Virus record (IMG/VR): IMGVR_UViG_3300042197_001060
Coordinates: 1-64,000 of that record
Strand: one strand, 5' to 3'
DNA length: 64,000 bases
Origin: a virus
Shown piece by piece: positions 34,582-44,231 of the stretch. Position numbers and translations under genes: made by a program. The notes under the pieces were generated by a model, which was not told where the DNA came from, searched no databases, and worked only from the letters and a program-made list of their open reading frames with translations. Each line of letters opens with the position of its first letter. Position 1 is the first letter of the stretch.

Positions 34582-35428
34582 AATTTTCTATTAATTTATT
34601 TACTACTTGAATTTGTGTATAATTATGCAACACTTTCATCATTCCGTTATGTGCAATTCTTTCTCTTTCCTCTTCGTTTTCATTGTAATAGTTCATCTTC
34701 TCTATACAATCGAACATCTCATCGTAATATACAATATCTTCTCCTTCTACAAACATTTCGGATAAACCAGTTTCATCTGGCAATCTATCGGTTAATACCA
34801 TTTTACCACAAGCCATTCCTTCGAAGATTCTACGGGTAATTTCTTTCCATCTACTATTCTGAATAACCATTAAACCAGTATTCAAAAATTCCGTATGTTC
34901 TTTAGGTCCTAATCCATTTCTATTACCAACTGCTCCCTCTGCCCAATTTGTAAGATAATCTAAAAATTGGGAATTTCCAAGTCCTCGTGTAGTAACCGCA
35001 ACATATTGTGGTTCTAAATTCATTGGAAACTGAACTTTAGTATCTGCGAAATGATTTATCCATTCGGCATTTATACCTCTGTTTCTATATTCTTGTGCAG
35101 ATTGTTTATCGGGTGTGATTGTGTAATGGAAACGATTTGCTTTAGGATAATTTCTTTCAAAGTTTTGTGGGTCATCACCACTTTCTTGTATCCAAAATGC
35201 AGGAACTAAATCCTTATTAAGATATTGTGAATCAAATCTACCCCAATCCATAAACAATACGATATCTGTTTGTGGTTTGGAATCTACCCAATTCTTTAAG
35301 TCATTATCATTTGTTTTGATTATTTGGGGTTCCCATCCTCTTTCTTTAAATTCATTTACTAATGCCAATGGAGTAGACCATACTTCCCCATCTCTATAAT
35401 CGTATATGAATGTTATTTTATTTCGCAT
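34541..35428 (-). CDS. Glycosyltransferase, CgeB/GT1-like
   Basis: 295 aa. The C-terminal domain contains RIFEGMACGKMVLTDRLP and a glycine/acid-rich donor site with EGEDIVYYD, as in CgeB-like GT-B enzymes. The N-terminal domain is a short Rossmann-like fold (LFMDWGRFDS). Confidence 0.8.
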   Translation of the reverse strand: MRNKITFIYDYRDGEVWSTPLALVNEFKERGWEPQIIKTNDNDLKNWVDSKPQTDIVLFMDWGRFDSQYLNKDLVPAFWIQESGDDPQNFERNYPKANRFHYTITPDKQSAQEYRNRGINAEWINHFADTKVQFPMNLEPQYVAVTTRGLGNSQFLDYLTNWAEGAVGNRNGLGPKEHTEFLNTGLMVIQNSRWKEITRRIFEGMACGKMVLTDRLPDETGLSEMFVEGEDIVYYDEMFDCIEKMNYYNENEEERERIAHNGMMKVLHNYTQIQVVNKLIENYESFNNGSSGAIR

Positions 35429-36047
35429 ATTCTTCTCTTTTAAATAAAACCTGATAATGATTAGTTACTTCTAAATTATATGGTGAATATGGTTTCCAAT
35501 TTACACCATTTTGAATATAATCGGTTTCTGCTGAAAATCTATTCCTTTTTATATTTTTTAAGTCTATTGTTTTTGCGTAGTCCGCTTTCATCCACCAAAA
35601 GTTACCAGAATATATTGTCCATTTTCCAGCATTACCAAGTAAGACACCGTATGTATTAAAATCAGTTTTTTCAAATAATTTAAAAACATTTCTGGTTTTT
35701 TCTATATTAAAATAATTCATAAGATGTCTCCAAGATGCAACATTTGTGTTTCCTTGTTTGGATGCACCTTTAGTATGAAAATACAAAATATAATCCGAAT
35801 CTGCAAATTTTTCTACATCTTTTTGTATTAATTCCAATGTAACAAATTCATTACCTCTCGCTCTGACATCCCTTACATTTTTAAATTTAGTCAACAGATG
35901 GTATATTGATTTATTTTCTTCTGCAAGAGAAATCCCTATATTTAAAATATAGGGAAAATCAAAATGTTTTTTTAATAAAGAAATCTGTTCTTCCACTATT
36001 GATTCTACCCCGTCTATTGCATATATGTGATAATAGACGTGTACCAT
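35418..36047 (-). CDS. Glycosyltransferase-like protein (209 aa)
   Basis: YFHTKGASKQGN, YSGNFWWMKADY and NRFSAETDY mark it as a relative of the gene at 32264-33022. It overlaps the next gene by one base. Confidence 0.7.
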   Translation of the reverse strand: MVHVYYHIYAIDGVESIVEEQISLLKKHFDFPYILNIGISLAEENKSIYHLLTKFKNVRDVRARGNEFVTLELIQKDVEKFADSDYILYFHTKGASKQGNTNVASWRHLMNYFNIEKTRNVFKLFEKTDFNTYGVLLGNAGKWTIYSGNFWWMKADYAKTIDLKNIKRNRFSAETDYIQNGVNWKPYSPYNLEVTNHYQVLFKREEYAK

Positions 36048-36673
36048 TATAGAGTATCGTAATAATTGTTTTGTCTTTCTTGCCTATCAATTGTTTTTGG
36101 ATGTATAATGCAATACACTTCATCCGATGGAAAATTAGTGTATGATTGAAACCCAACAATTCTCTCATGTACCTTACCACTCCAACCAATTGTTTCTGGA
36201 TTGTTTTTGTAAATACGAGTCTGAACATCAGGAAAATTAACCCAACCTTTCTCATTAACATTCCACCCCCACTTTTGAATATGTGCTTCAGTTAATCCTT
36301 CGACCGTATTAATTCTCGGAACTACTATTAGGTCTTTATCAGTATTCACTTCTAATAATTCTTCCAAATTATAGATTAAATCATTTGATAGGTACTCATC
36401 TGCATCTAATTGGAATATCCACTCACCTTTACAATGTGAATTTAAAAAGTTCTTCCATTGTGCAAAATCGTTATCAAATTCAGATTCAATTAAAGTGATG
36501 TAATTTGCATTAGCTTGTAATTCTAAATACTCAATCATTTCCGTAGAAGATTTTGGAGTATCTAAAAGGACTACTATTTCAGAATTTTCACCTTTATAGT
36601 TTATCAATTGAGTAACTAATCGTATAATTTCCTCATGCTCATTACAAGCCGTTATTGCGTAACTTAATTTCAT
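36047..36673 (-). CDS. Glycosyltransferase family 2 (208 aa)
   Basis: ATG 36671-36673 gives MKLSYAITACNEHEEII, a typical GT2 opening; the longer frame adds only three residues that overlap the upstream gene. LDADEYLS is the DxD site. The KVHER segment matches the acceptor loop of WaaE-like LPS sugar transferases. Confidence 0.85.
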   Translation of the reverse strand: MKLSYAITACNEHEEIIRLVTQLINYKGENSEIVVLLDTPKSSTEMIEYLELQANANYITLIESEFDNDFAQWKNFLNSHCKGEWIFQLDADEYLSNDLIYNLEELLEVNTDKDLIVVPRINTVEGLTEAHIQKWGWNVNEKGWVNFPDVQTRIYKNNPETIGWSGKVHERIVGFQSYTNFPSDEVYCIIHPKTIDRQERQNNYYDTL

Positions 36674-36674
36674 T

Positions 36675-36986
36675 TTAATCTGCATTGTGTTGAATTTTTA
36701 TATCATCTAAACCTTCACCAGTTGTATATGGTGGATTGTATCCTGTGTTGGTATAACTCCAAGCACTGCCACTTGGATATCCATAAGCAGTTGATGTACT
36801 TCCAAATCCAAATGGTGGATTAGTTATTGTTATACCAGGTGTTGGTGGAGTTACAAAATTGGGTTGTCCATCGTTAACCTCTGCCAATTTTGCTTTTAGT
36901 ATATCCCACTGCATTGGGGTAATGTTGTACTGATGTACTCCTTGACTAAACCCTTGTAACCAAATTACAAATTCTTTTGATGTCAT
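36675..36986 (-). CDS. Phage hypothetical protein (103 aa)
   Basis: The start MTSKEFVIWLQGF followed by YNITPMQWDILK is a small helical domain I recall in several tailed-phage hypotheticals. The rest is a Gly/Pro/Tyr-rich linker. Function unknown. Confidence 0.7.
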   Translation of the reverse strand: MTSKEFVIWLQGFSQGVHQYNITPMQWDILKAKLAEVNDGQPNFVTPPTPGITITNPPFGFGSTSTAYGYPSGSAWSYTNTGYNPPYTTGEGLDDIKIQHNAD

Positions 36987-36991
36987 AATTA

Positions 36992-37465
36992 TTATTTATT
37001 TTTTAATTGCGATGCTTCATCAATTCCTGTAGCAGGATTATATCGTGGAGTTAATGAAGTAATATCCATATCTAATTGAATTACTTTACCAAGCCCACTT
37101 AACTTATAAGTTCTATACGCTTCGTTTGTAATTATTGGAACTTTCATAACTACCTTTTGATAGAAGGCCTTTGCTCCACCTTTCATTTCTAACAGTTCGG
37201 TATCTTCATTTACAAACTTGCCAAAAAACTTTTTTATTAATTGAGGATTGATATTGGTTACTTTTACAGCATGTACAATATCTTTTACCTTTGAAACAAA
37301 TAGTGTATATATAATTGGAGCAGTAGATTCACCGTATCTACCTTTAGTTCCATCTATATATTCATATTCTTTTATAAGATAGAAATTTGCTCTTGTCATT
37401 TGATTTGGAACAATATAATTTCTATCATCTATAAATCGTCTATATAGTGGACTATAGTTTTGCAT
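36992..37465 (-). CDS. Hypothetical protein (157 aa)
   Basis: A basic mixed alpha/beta protein. It begins MQNYSPLYRRFIDDRNYIV and has a KVKDIVHAVKVTNI strand-helix segment. It overlaps the glycosyltransferase at 37465 by one base. Not recognised. Confidence 0.7.
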   Translation of the reverse strand: MQNYSPLYRRFIDDRNYIVPNQMTRANFYLIKEYEYIDGTKGRYGESTAPIIYTLFVSKVKDIVHAVKVTNINPQLIKKFFGKFVNEDTELLEMKGGAKAFYQKVVMKVPIITNEAYRTYKLSGLGKVIQLDMDITSLTPRYNPATGIDEASQLKNK

Positions 37466-38733
37466 TATTTATTTAACATTTTTAGTTTAGGTAATTGGAG
37501 TTGTTGGAACTTTGGTTGTATCTTACTATAAATACCATATTGATTCAAAATTCCATCAAACAATTTAGTCATTTTTTCCAATCCAAAGTTTTGTTTATTT
37601 TGTTTGCCCAATTGTAAAGATGCCGTTTTGTGTTTGTCATAGTTCTTATAAACATCTTTTATGGATGATAATGCCTTTGAAATGTTTACATTAAACCATT
37701 GTGATTCTTTTAATAAGAATTGGTCTGCTGCTGATTCATGCACTGGTTTCAATTCACCTTCCAATAAAACAGCTCCTTGCTTTAAGAAATCCAAATGTCC
37801 ACTCCAATTAGATACAATTACAGGCTTACCCGTCAAACTAAACTCTAATAGGGGTCTACCAAACCCTTCACCCTTTGTAAAATTTAACATTGCTTTTACT
37901 TTCGGATGTTCGTATAATCCATTCATTTGAGATGGAGTTAAATCACCATGCAATAAGTAAACGGGAACTTGTCCATAATCTTTACCTAATACTTCTCTAA
38001 TTTTTTTAATAGTGGTTTCTCTATCCATTACAGAGAATCCTGCTGAAGATGTTTTAAGAACTAATGCGGGTTTAACCTTTTCATTCTTAAATGCCATTGC
38101 GAATGTTTTAATCATCATTCCCACATTCTTTCTATCTTCTCCCAAATCACCTCTCAACCAATGTCCTACGAATAGGAATGCAAACTCTTCTTTGATTGCA
38201 TCTAATTCAGTAATATTCTCAAAGGTTTTGGTTCCAAAATCAGCTTCATCAAATCCTTCGAAAAGAATTTCAACAGGTTTTTGAATTCTATGTTGAGCAA
38301 CTAATTGTCCGCTTTGTTTATCTTGCTCATTATATACCGTATCTACTAAACTTTTCTTTGAATGTTCGGACGGAACTATAATTAAATCCATTCGATTACA
38401 TCCATGAATCCAATCTAATGCACAATGTGTAGTTTCGATTGCTGCAGTAATACCAATGTTATAGAATCCCAAAGGTTGAAATTCATTTGGAACTGTAACT
38501 TGAATATAAATGTCAGGTTTTTCTGTAATCTGTGGGGTGATATTATCTACCGCCCACTTATGAAATTGATTATCATAATTAAGAGCATCCATTGGGGTAT
38601 TCCCCCAACGAGTGCTAATAATTTTAATATCAAACTTATCTAATTTATATAAAGAGTGTAACAAATCTCTCGCGTGGTCACCATATCCACTTCTTGTCGC
38701 AATTGGTGCCTGAAATACTAATGTTGGTTTCAT
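37465..38733 (-). CDS. Glycosyltransferase group 1 (GT4-like, 422 aa)
   Basis: Full-length GT-B protein. N-terminal domain ending DLIIVPSEHSK; C-terminal domain with FLFVGHWLRGDLGEDRKN, then a donor site FTKGEGFGRPLLEFSLTGKPVIVS of the E-x7-E type. It is next to another GT-B gene. Confidence 0.88.
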   Translation of the reverse strand: MKPTLVFQAPIATRSGYGDHARDLLHSLYKLDKFDIKIISTRWGNTPMDALNYDNQFHKWAVDNITPQITEKPDIYIQVTVPNEFQPLGFYNIGITAAIETTHCALDWIHGCNRMDLIIVPSEHSKKSLVDTVYNEQDKQSGQLVAQHRIQKPVEILFEGFDEADFGTKTFENITELDAIKEEFAFLFVGHWLRGDLGEDRKNVGMMIKTFAMAFKNEKVKPALVLKTSSAGFSVMDRETTIKKIREVLGKDYGQVPVYLLHGDLTPSQMNGLYEHPKVKAMLNFTKGEGFGRPLLEFSLTGKPVIVSNWSGHLDFLKQGAVLLEGELKPVHESAADQFLLKESQWFNVNISKALSSIKDVYKNYDKHKTASLQLGKQNKQNFGLEKMTKLFDGILNQYGIYSKIQPKFQQLQLPKLKMLNK

Positions 38734-38734
38734 A

Positions 38735-40117
38735 TTATAACTCTATTAACTTAAATTTTTTCTTTGGTTTCCAATTTTCAAATGCTCCTTCCATACCATC
38801 TGATAGTGTTTTACACATTGCTTCTCTGCTCAACAAACCATCACCTAACATCCACTTTCTACCTTTTAATGTTGCTGCTTTTCTATCTTCTTTTGGAGTT
38901 AAATACCATTCCATAATCAATGGTGATATATCTTCGAAATCAACCCTATCATCAAAGATATAGGGAGTAGGAACTGAACCTGTAGTTGAACGAACTGGCC
39001 AAATTGGTTTAACCCAATCTCCCCAAACTACACCTGCTTTTTTATGTCTATCGTGTAATGAACCAATCTCTACATAATCTTCTGCGGTTAGTAATTTGCC
39101 AGTTGTAATATCTCTAAACCCACACTGGTCTTGCAATCCACCAGTCACTGTTACAATAATTGGAGTTCCTGCCATTACTGATTCTGCAGTTGCTAATCCA
39201 AATCCTTCGTTAGATGCTACGTTAATTGTTACATCTCCCAAATTATAAAGATAGTTCAATTGTTCTTCTGTATATCGGTTTGGAGCAAATACTACATTTG
39301 TTTCAGGTGAACAACATTCTGCTATAGTTCTCGATAAATCCGTACCATGCTCTTCTACTGGGTTAGTATGCATCAATAAACATACTTTACTTCTATGCTC
39401 TGGTGCTAATGCCTCCACAAATTTATCAAATGCAAGAATTACATCAATTGGTTGTTTTCTACGAATGTTTCTATTGTTCCAATATAAAACAAAATCGTAT
39501 TCTTTATCACCAAATATTTCTTTTTTGAAACCAGCTGGTACTTCAACTGGCTTATATAATTCCGAATTGATACCATGTGGTACATAACTCACTTGCCAAT
39601 CAGCAGGTGGTGTCCAATGCTTTTCTTTATCCCATCCCCAAACTCTACGAGTAATCCCATAAGTTTGTTTTGAAATACATCCAATCCAATCACAACTTTC
39701 GTAATAATCTCTGTTGTATTTTGGGTCTGGTAAATCATCCCAAATGTGATAAAAGAAAAGGGGAACTGATTGACGAATTTCATGCTCAATTTCATACAAC
39801 CAAATCCAATATCTCGGGTCTGTAAAGTGTAAGATTGCATCAGGTTTTTCTACCATCAATAATTGACGAATAATGCCTGGATTTCCATAACCATCCGATG
39901 GGTAAATTTTTACATTCGCATCTTTTACACCCGTTTGTTCTCTAACACTTTCGTTTAAATCTAAAATCTTACCTGCTTCGGGATGTTTGATTGCTGCACC
40001 TAATTGAACCCAATCATATTTATCAACCGTTCCCATAACTAATTGTTTGGAAACATTAGCGATGCCACTGGCCATTCGCAAGTCGTCCGATAATAATAAA
40101 ATCTTCTTTTTTGCCAT
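38735..40117 (-). CDS. Glycosyltransferase group 1 (GT4-like, 460 aa)
   Basis: Starts MAKKKILLLSDDLRMASGIA. The donor site NVASNEGFGLATAESVMAGTP is a classical GT4 EX7E segment. It is preceded by VLYWNNRNIRRKQPIDVI, where the nucleotide phosphates bind. One base from the preceding GT gene. Confidence 0.88.
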   Translation of the reverse strand: MAKKKILLLSDDLRMASGIANVSKQLVMGTVDKYDWVQLGAAIKHPEAGKILDLNESVREQTGVKDANVKIYPSDGYGNPGIIRQLLMVEKPDAILHFTDPRYWIWLYEIEHEIRQSVPLFFYHIWDDLPDPKYNRDYYESCDWIGCISKQTYGITRRVWGWDKEKHWTPPADWQVSYVPHGINSELYKPVEVPAGFKKEIFGDKEYDFVLYWNNRNIRRKQPIDVILAFDKFVEALAPEHRSKVCLLMHTNPVEEHGTDLSRTIAECCSPETNVVFAPNRYTEEQLNYLYNLGDVTINVASNEGFGLATAESVMAGTPIIVTVTGGLQDQCGFRDITTGKLLTAEDYVEIGSLHDRHKKAGVVWGDWVKPIWPVRSTTGSVPTPYIFDDRVDFEDISPLIMEWYLTPKEDRKAATLKGRKWMLGDGLLSREAMCKTLSDGMEGAFENWKPKKKFKLIEL

Positions 40118-40145
40118 AACTCTTTTTATAAATAATTATTGTTTT

Positions 40146-41012
40146 TTATATTTTTCCATCACAAATTCCCCTTTGTTTAAACTCACACCAATCACAAAGT
40201 TTTGATGGGTATTTAGGGTATTTTGAATCTACATTATATTCACCACTCTGGTCAAACACACTATTAACGAATTCGGTAAATCCTTTCCATGCTTTATTCA
40301 TAGATGGTTTACCACTTGCAGGTATGTGTCTACTGATACGAGGAATGTTATAATCTGTATTTTCGGATACCTTACGCTTTAAAATAATAAATTCTACATC
40401 TATTATATCTTCTGATATGTTTAGTAACTCTGCGTAAAACTTTTTGTATAAAAGTAATTGAGTACTTTTAACCGAGTCTGCTTTTTGGGTTTTGGTCCAG
40501 CCTCTAGTTGAGGTTTTGAAATCCGTAATACGGTATCTACCCGTTGATTTACTTCTAACAATAAAGTCAATGAATCCTAAAAAGTTTACATTTTCTGCAA
40601 TTTTGGTATTGATTGGTTGCTCTATTGCAATCAACTCATCATCCTTTAATGAAAAAAAGTTGTTGAAATTTTTAGACTTCTGAAAGTAATCTAAAATGAG
40701 ACTACCATCTTCTAAAAACTCAACTAACTCTTCTTTGGAACATATTGGATTCTGTCCTTCATTTGATTCTTTTAAAAAGGATTCTCGCATTTTTTCTTTA
40801 AGAAACTCCTTTGTATTCATATTCTTATCTGCTTGCGATTTAGAAATACGCAAACATCTACTTAAATATTCTTGCAAAGTTTCATGCATTGCAGAACCAA
40901 ATACGGTGTGGATGCTAGATGATGATTCTCTCAAACCATCTATGTAAGCCAGTTTGTATTGATGGGGGCATGAAGACCACATACTGTATTGGGAAAACGA
41001 AACTCTTGCCAT
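40146..41012 (-). CDS. PD-(D/E)XK nuclease, RecB/Cas4-like with iron-sulfur Cys
   Basis: 288 aa. FSQYSMWSSCPHQYKLAYIDG opens with the Cys (15) of the AddB/Cas4-type cluster; GFIDFIVRSK ... YRITDFKTS gives the GxxD and DxK active-site residues, and a C-terminal CDWCEFKQRGIC holds three more Cys. This set forms a [4Fe-4S]-stapled nuclease working on DNA ends. It opens the replication half behind promoter P6. Confidence 0.9.
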   Translation of the reverse strand: MARVSFSQYSMWSSCPHQYKLAYIDGLRESSSSIHTVFGSAMHETLQEYLSRCLRISKSQADKNMNTKEFLKEKMRESFLKESNEGQNPICSKEELVEFLEDGSLILDYFQKSKNFNNFFSLKDDELIAIEQPINTKIAENVNFLGFIDFIVRSKSTGRYRITDFKTSTRGWTKTQKADSVKSTQLLLYKKFYAELLNISEDIIDVEFIILKRKVSENTDYNIPRISRHIPASGKPSMNKAWKGFTEFVNSVFDQSGEYNVDSKYPKYPSKLCDWCEFKQRGICDGKI

Positions 41013-41028
41013 AGTGTGTTATTTGAAT

Positions 41029-41059
41029 ACAATATACACAATTTATTTCGTTTTTCCAA
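41029..41059 (-). promoter_or_regulatory. Class I promoter P6
   Basis: CATTTGGAAAAAC (TTG at 41057-41059), 20 bases, TATATTGT (41029-41036). It drives the RecB/Cas4-like gene with a leader of about 10 bases, and overlaps the 3' end of the SGNH gene. Confidence 0.65.
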
Positions 41060-41894
41060 ATGTTTCTTCAATATAATTTTTTAATATATCAGCCCAAATT
41101 TCACACGCTTCTAAATTTGGATGACCCGAATTTCCTTTAAAATAATATTCATCATCATTGAATTCTTCCATACCTTTATCAAAAAAAAATTTAAGCATTG
41201 TGGATACTTGTTTAAATACATAGGGGTTATTGAATATATTATCTATTAAATTTTCATTAATAAGATAACCATCTTCTCTTTTAATAATATGTTTTTCAAA
41301 ATCTTCAATATATGTTTTTATTTTAAATTCTTCATTTACATTATTAGAATTAGATTCTTTTAGATAAAAATTTCTATTATGCTCAAATGGTTTATGGTCG
41401 TTTATACCATCAAATAATATGTAAGGATAACCTTTTGATTCAAAATAAGAAGTTAGTGATAATATGTTTTGAAACGTTTTGTATAATGCAAATGTTATAT
41501 TGTTATATACATAAATTAATTCATCTTTATTTTTATAAATCCATTTAGATGCACCGTTTCCATTTTTATAGGAATCCATATGTCTGTGAAAACACAATGG
41601 GGTTACATGCCATTCTTGTGGTGATTTTACCATATCATCATAATAGACATGATATCTCAAACATTCTGTTAATTGGATAACAAATAGTGCATCTTTTGCA
41701 ATATCTCTTTTGATTTCACAAAATTCAAGAGTTCTCCAAGTAATAGTATCATTCCCACTACCACCTTTTCCTAAATTTACAACTTTTAAATTTAATTTTT
41801 CTCCTAAAAATTTAGGCCATGCTCCTTCATTCCCCAATAAATGTCCTTCTGTAAATGAACATCCGTTTGTAACTAAATATTTTTTATTTAGCAT
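41043..41894 (-). CDS. SGNH-type hydrolase (283 aa)
   Basis: Block I is VTNGCSFTEGHLL (Ser nucleophile), Gly block NLGKGGSGNDT, and C-terminal GHPNLEACEIWADIL supplies the His. Second of four such proteins. The 3' end contains promoter P6; it overlaps the clamp-loader gene by one base. Confidence 0.75.
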   Translation of the reverse strand: MLNKKYLVTNGCSFTEGHLLGNEGAWPKFLGEKLNLKVVNLGKGGSGNDTITWRTLEFCEIKRDIAKDALFVIQLTECLRYHVYYDDMVKSPQEWHVTPLCFHRHMDSYKNGNGASKWIYKNKDELIYVYNNITFALYKTFQNILSLTSYFESKGYPYILFDGINDHKPFEHNRNFYLKESNSNNVNEEFKIKTYIEDFEKHIIKREDGYLINENLIDNIFNNPYVFKQVSTMLKFFFDKGMEEFNDDEYYFKGNSGHPNLEACEIWADILKNYIEETFGKTK

Positions 41895-42346
41895 TATATT
41901 TTTAATTTCAATTTTGTTATCAACTTTTTATCAGTACCGTATTTTTCACATACATATTTTATATACTCTCTACCTTCTCTCGTTGCATACAAAACTTCAA
42001 CATAATCTATTGCGTGTCTTTCTGAACAATCGTATTCTTTTTTAATCAAATCAACTAAAAATGATTCGTATTTTTCTTCACCCTTTCCTTTGATGTATTT
42101 AAGATAATACTTACCTTTGGGTATGATACTGATATACAACTTATACATTTCCTTCGGTTCTAATGTTTGAGTCAAAGGTAATATAGTTGCAATCAGTTCT
42201 ACCCATTCTGGTTTCATGGAAAGAAATCTGTTAATCATAAAGTTGCTCCACGACTTAACATCTTCCTCTGTAAGTTTATCAAAATACTTTGGGTCTTGCT
42301 CCGATGTGATTGCAGCAATGTGGTCAAATAGTTTTTTTCCTGCCAT
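41894..42346 (-). CDS. 62: Clamp loader small subunit (T4 gp62-like)
   Basis: 150 aa from ATG 42344-42346. The sequence (KKLFDHIAAIT, then PKYFDKLTEEDVKSWSNFMI, then MYKLYISIIPKGKYYLKYIKG) matches the T4/cyanophage clamp loader subunit A. It acts with the AAA+ subunit at 42585-43532 to load the sliding clamp at 50087-50806. A small zinc-ribbon gene lies between the two loader genes. Confidence 0.85.
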   Translation of the reverse strand: MAGKKLFDHIAAITSEQDPKYFDKLTEEDVKSWSNFMINRFLSMKPEWVELIATILPLTQTLEPKEMYKLYISIIPKGKYYLKYIKGKGEEKYESFLVDLIKKEYDCSERHAIDYVEVLYATREGREYIKYVCEKYGTDKKLITKLKLKI

Positions 42347-42348
42347 TA

Positions 42349-42585
42349 TTATACTATTGATGATGGTGTATCTCTCAATTCCAAAGGTAATAACTCCTGC
42401 AATGCTTTTCCACATTGGGTGCAAAGATACATTTCAATTGGAATGATTGAATCCTGTGCGTTACCAGTCATTATTTTACTTAATTTTTTAAACCTATATC
42501 CTGGCATAAATGTTTTATTTCCACATTCACACGTCATATCTCTCGCATCATTTAGGCTGATTCCACTTGGTAATCCCTGTTCCAT
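42349..42585 (-). CDS. Zinc-ribbon protein (78 aa)
   Basis: Two pairs of Cys (TCECGNKTF and YLCTQCGKAL) form a zinc ribbon. It overlaps the loader large subunit gene by one base and ends two bases before the small subunit start. Its place between the two loader genes suggests a link with replication or late transcription, where T4 uses a zinc-free partner. Confidence 0.75.
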   Translation of the reverse strand: MEQGLPSGISLNDARDMTCECGNKTFMPGYRFKKLSKIMTGNAQDSIIPIEMYLCTQCGKALQELLPLELRDTPSSIV

Positions 42586-43532
42586 TATTTTATAATATTT
42601 AAAATTTGAATAATTGTACTCATAAACACTATTTCTTTATCTACTACTAATGCATCTTTGGATAATCCCTCTGCAATAGTTAAGATTACATTTGCCGTAT
42701 TTCCTGCTGCGTATTCATCTACTCTACTATATAACATAGAATACATTTCCGAATAATCATTCAATCGGTTATCTGCAACTGCTTGTCTGATATTCATAAA
42801 CATATTTCTCTTATCATCATTTGCTTTCAATAAATCTACCAACTTTGTTTGGAAATTAGATTCAACCATAATTTGATGGTCTACTTTTAACTCTCCTTTT
42901 GCAGATTGTAATTGGCAAGTGTTTAGAATTCTACGGATGTCTGGATAATATGAACTGATAATATCTGCTACATTCTTAACATCGTATTTGATTTTTTCAG
43001 CATCTAAAATTCTAGTGACCTGAATTGCAACATCTTTCTTTGTGGGTGGTGTGATTGCAAATGTTTGACATCTACTTTTAATTGGGTCAATAATCTTTTC
43101 GTGATAATTACAGGTTAGAATGAATCTACAATGTTTAGAAAATGTCTCCATTAAGTTACGAAGGATTGCCTGTGCGTTTGGAGTCATATAATCAAACTCA
43201 TCTAATATAATCACTTTAAATCCTGCGAAACCTACTGATGATGCGAAGTTCTTAACCTTTGTTCTTACGGTGTCCACATTGTTTTCATCCGATGCGTTGA
43301 TAATCATACTATCACACTTAATTGTATTAACGATAAGTTTTGCAAGTGTAGTTTTACCCGTACCCGCTTTACCATAAAACAATAGGTGTGGAATATCGTG
43401 AGTATCTAAATATTGTTGGATTGTTTCTTTTACTTGCTCATTTCCTACATAATCTGCAAGTGTTTGTGGGCGGTATTTCTCCACCCACAAAGTATGTTCT
43501 CTTTTGCTTATATCGTTTGCGAAAAAACTCAT
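42585..43532 (-). CDS. 44: Clamp loader large subunit (T4 gp44-like AAA+ ATPase)
   Basis: 315 aa. Walker A GKAGTGKTT (54-62), Walker B VIILDEFDYM (about 106-115), sensor 1 LTCNYHEKI and the arginine finger SRC are all present, opening with LWVEKYRPQTLADYVG as in clamp loaders from phage T4 to RFC. It opens the clamp and loads it with gp62. Confidence 0.96.
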   Translation of the reverse strand: MSFFANDISKREHTLWVEKYRPQTLADYVGNEQVKETIQQYLDTHDIPHLLFYGKAGTGKTTLAKLIVNTIKCDSMIINASDENNVDTVRTKVKNFASSVGFAGFKVIILDEFDYMTPNAQAILRNLMETFSKHCRFILTCNYHEKIIDPIKSRCQTFAITPPTKKDVAIQVTRILDAEKIKYDVKNVADIISSYYPDIRRILNTCQLQSAKGELKVDHQIMVESNFQTKLVDLLKANDDKRNMFMNIRQAVADNRLNDYSEMYSMLYSRVDEYAAGNTANVILTIAEGLSKDALVVDKEIVFMSTIIQILNIIK

Positions 43533-44230
43533 AGTTGTTTAATTATTGATTCTGCTAATATTTTGTGTCCTTCCATACATAAGTGAGTATCATTTGAAGT
43601 AGCTATATGGTATTTAAATTCTTCTTGCTGATTTATAAATAGATTATGTTTTTCAGCCCATCTTCTAATCATATATTCACCATCAACCGATAATCCGTAT
43701 TTTTCAATTTGTTCTTTTAATAGTATGCTTTCCCATTCATCACTATGAAATATAATTTTCAATTTATTAGGATAATTTACAAAAATTTTTTCTAATTGTA
43801 AAAAGTATTCTAATTGGATTTTTTCAATATTCTCAATCGTATAATTAACATCTTCCTGTGTTATACGTTTTTCTCTTATTAATGATTTGATAGTTACCGG
43901 CAATCCTTGCCATTCCCAACCATTTGTAAAATATCTATTAAAATGTGTAAGCTGAATTATAAAATATTCATATTCATCTATTTTTACAGATTTCAAATCA
44001 TTCAATATTCTTCCATTTGATTTGCTGCTTAAAGATTTATTCGTTTCAACAAAATCAAAATGATTGGAAACAATCGCACTATATCTATTTTTTGTAATGA
44101 AATCTATATCACTTTTTTTGAAACCATATTTACTCATACGGTGTTCATTAAAAATATCTAAAGAGTTACAATACAATTCTAATCCTTGCCCCCAAGTATA
44201 TGAACATCCATCAAAATATATTTTTTTCAT
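43529..44230 (-). CDS. SGNH-type hydrolase (233 aa)
   Basis: ATG 44228-44230 follows the dUTPase stop by one base. MKKIYFDGCSYTWGQG is the Ser block; NDTHLCMEGHKILAE supplies Asp-x2-His. Third of four. A further 23 residues upstream in frame would overlap dUTPase and are not used. Confidence 0.75.
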   Translation of the reverse strand: MKKIYFDGCSYTWGQGLELYCNSLDIFNEHRMSKYGFKKSDIDFITKNRYSAIVSNHFDFVETNKSLSSKSNGRILNDLKSVKIDEYEYFIIQLTHFNRYFTNGWEWQGLPVTIKSLIREKRITQEDVNYTIENIEKIQLEYFLQLEKIFVNYPNKLKIIFHSDEWESILLKEQIEKYGLSVDGEYMIRRWAEKHNLFINQQEEFKYHIATSNDTHLCMEGHKILAESIIKQL

Positions 44231-44231
44231 A

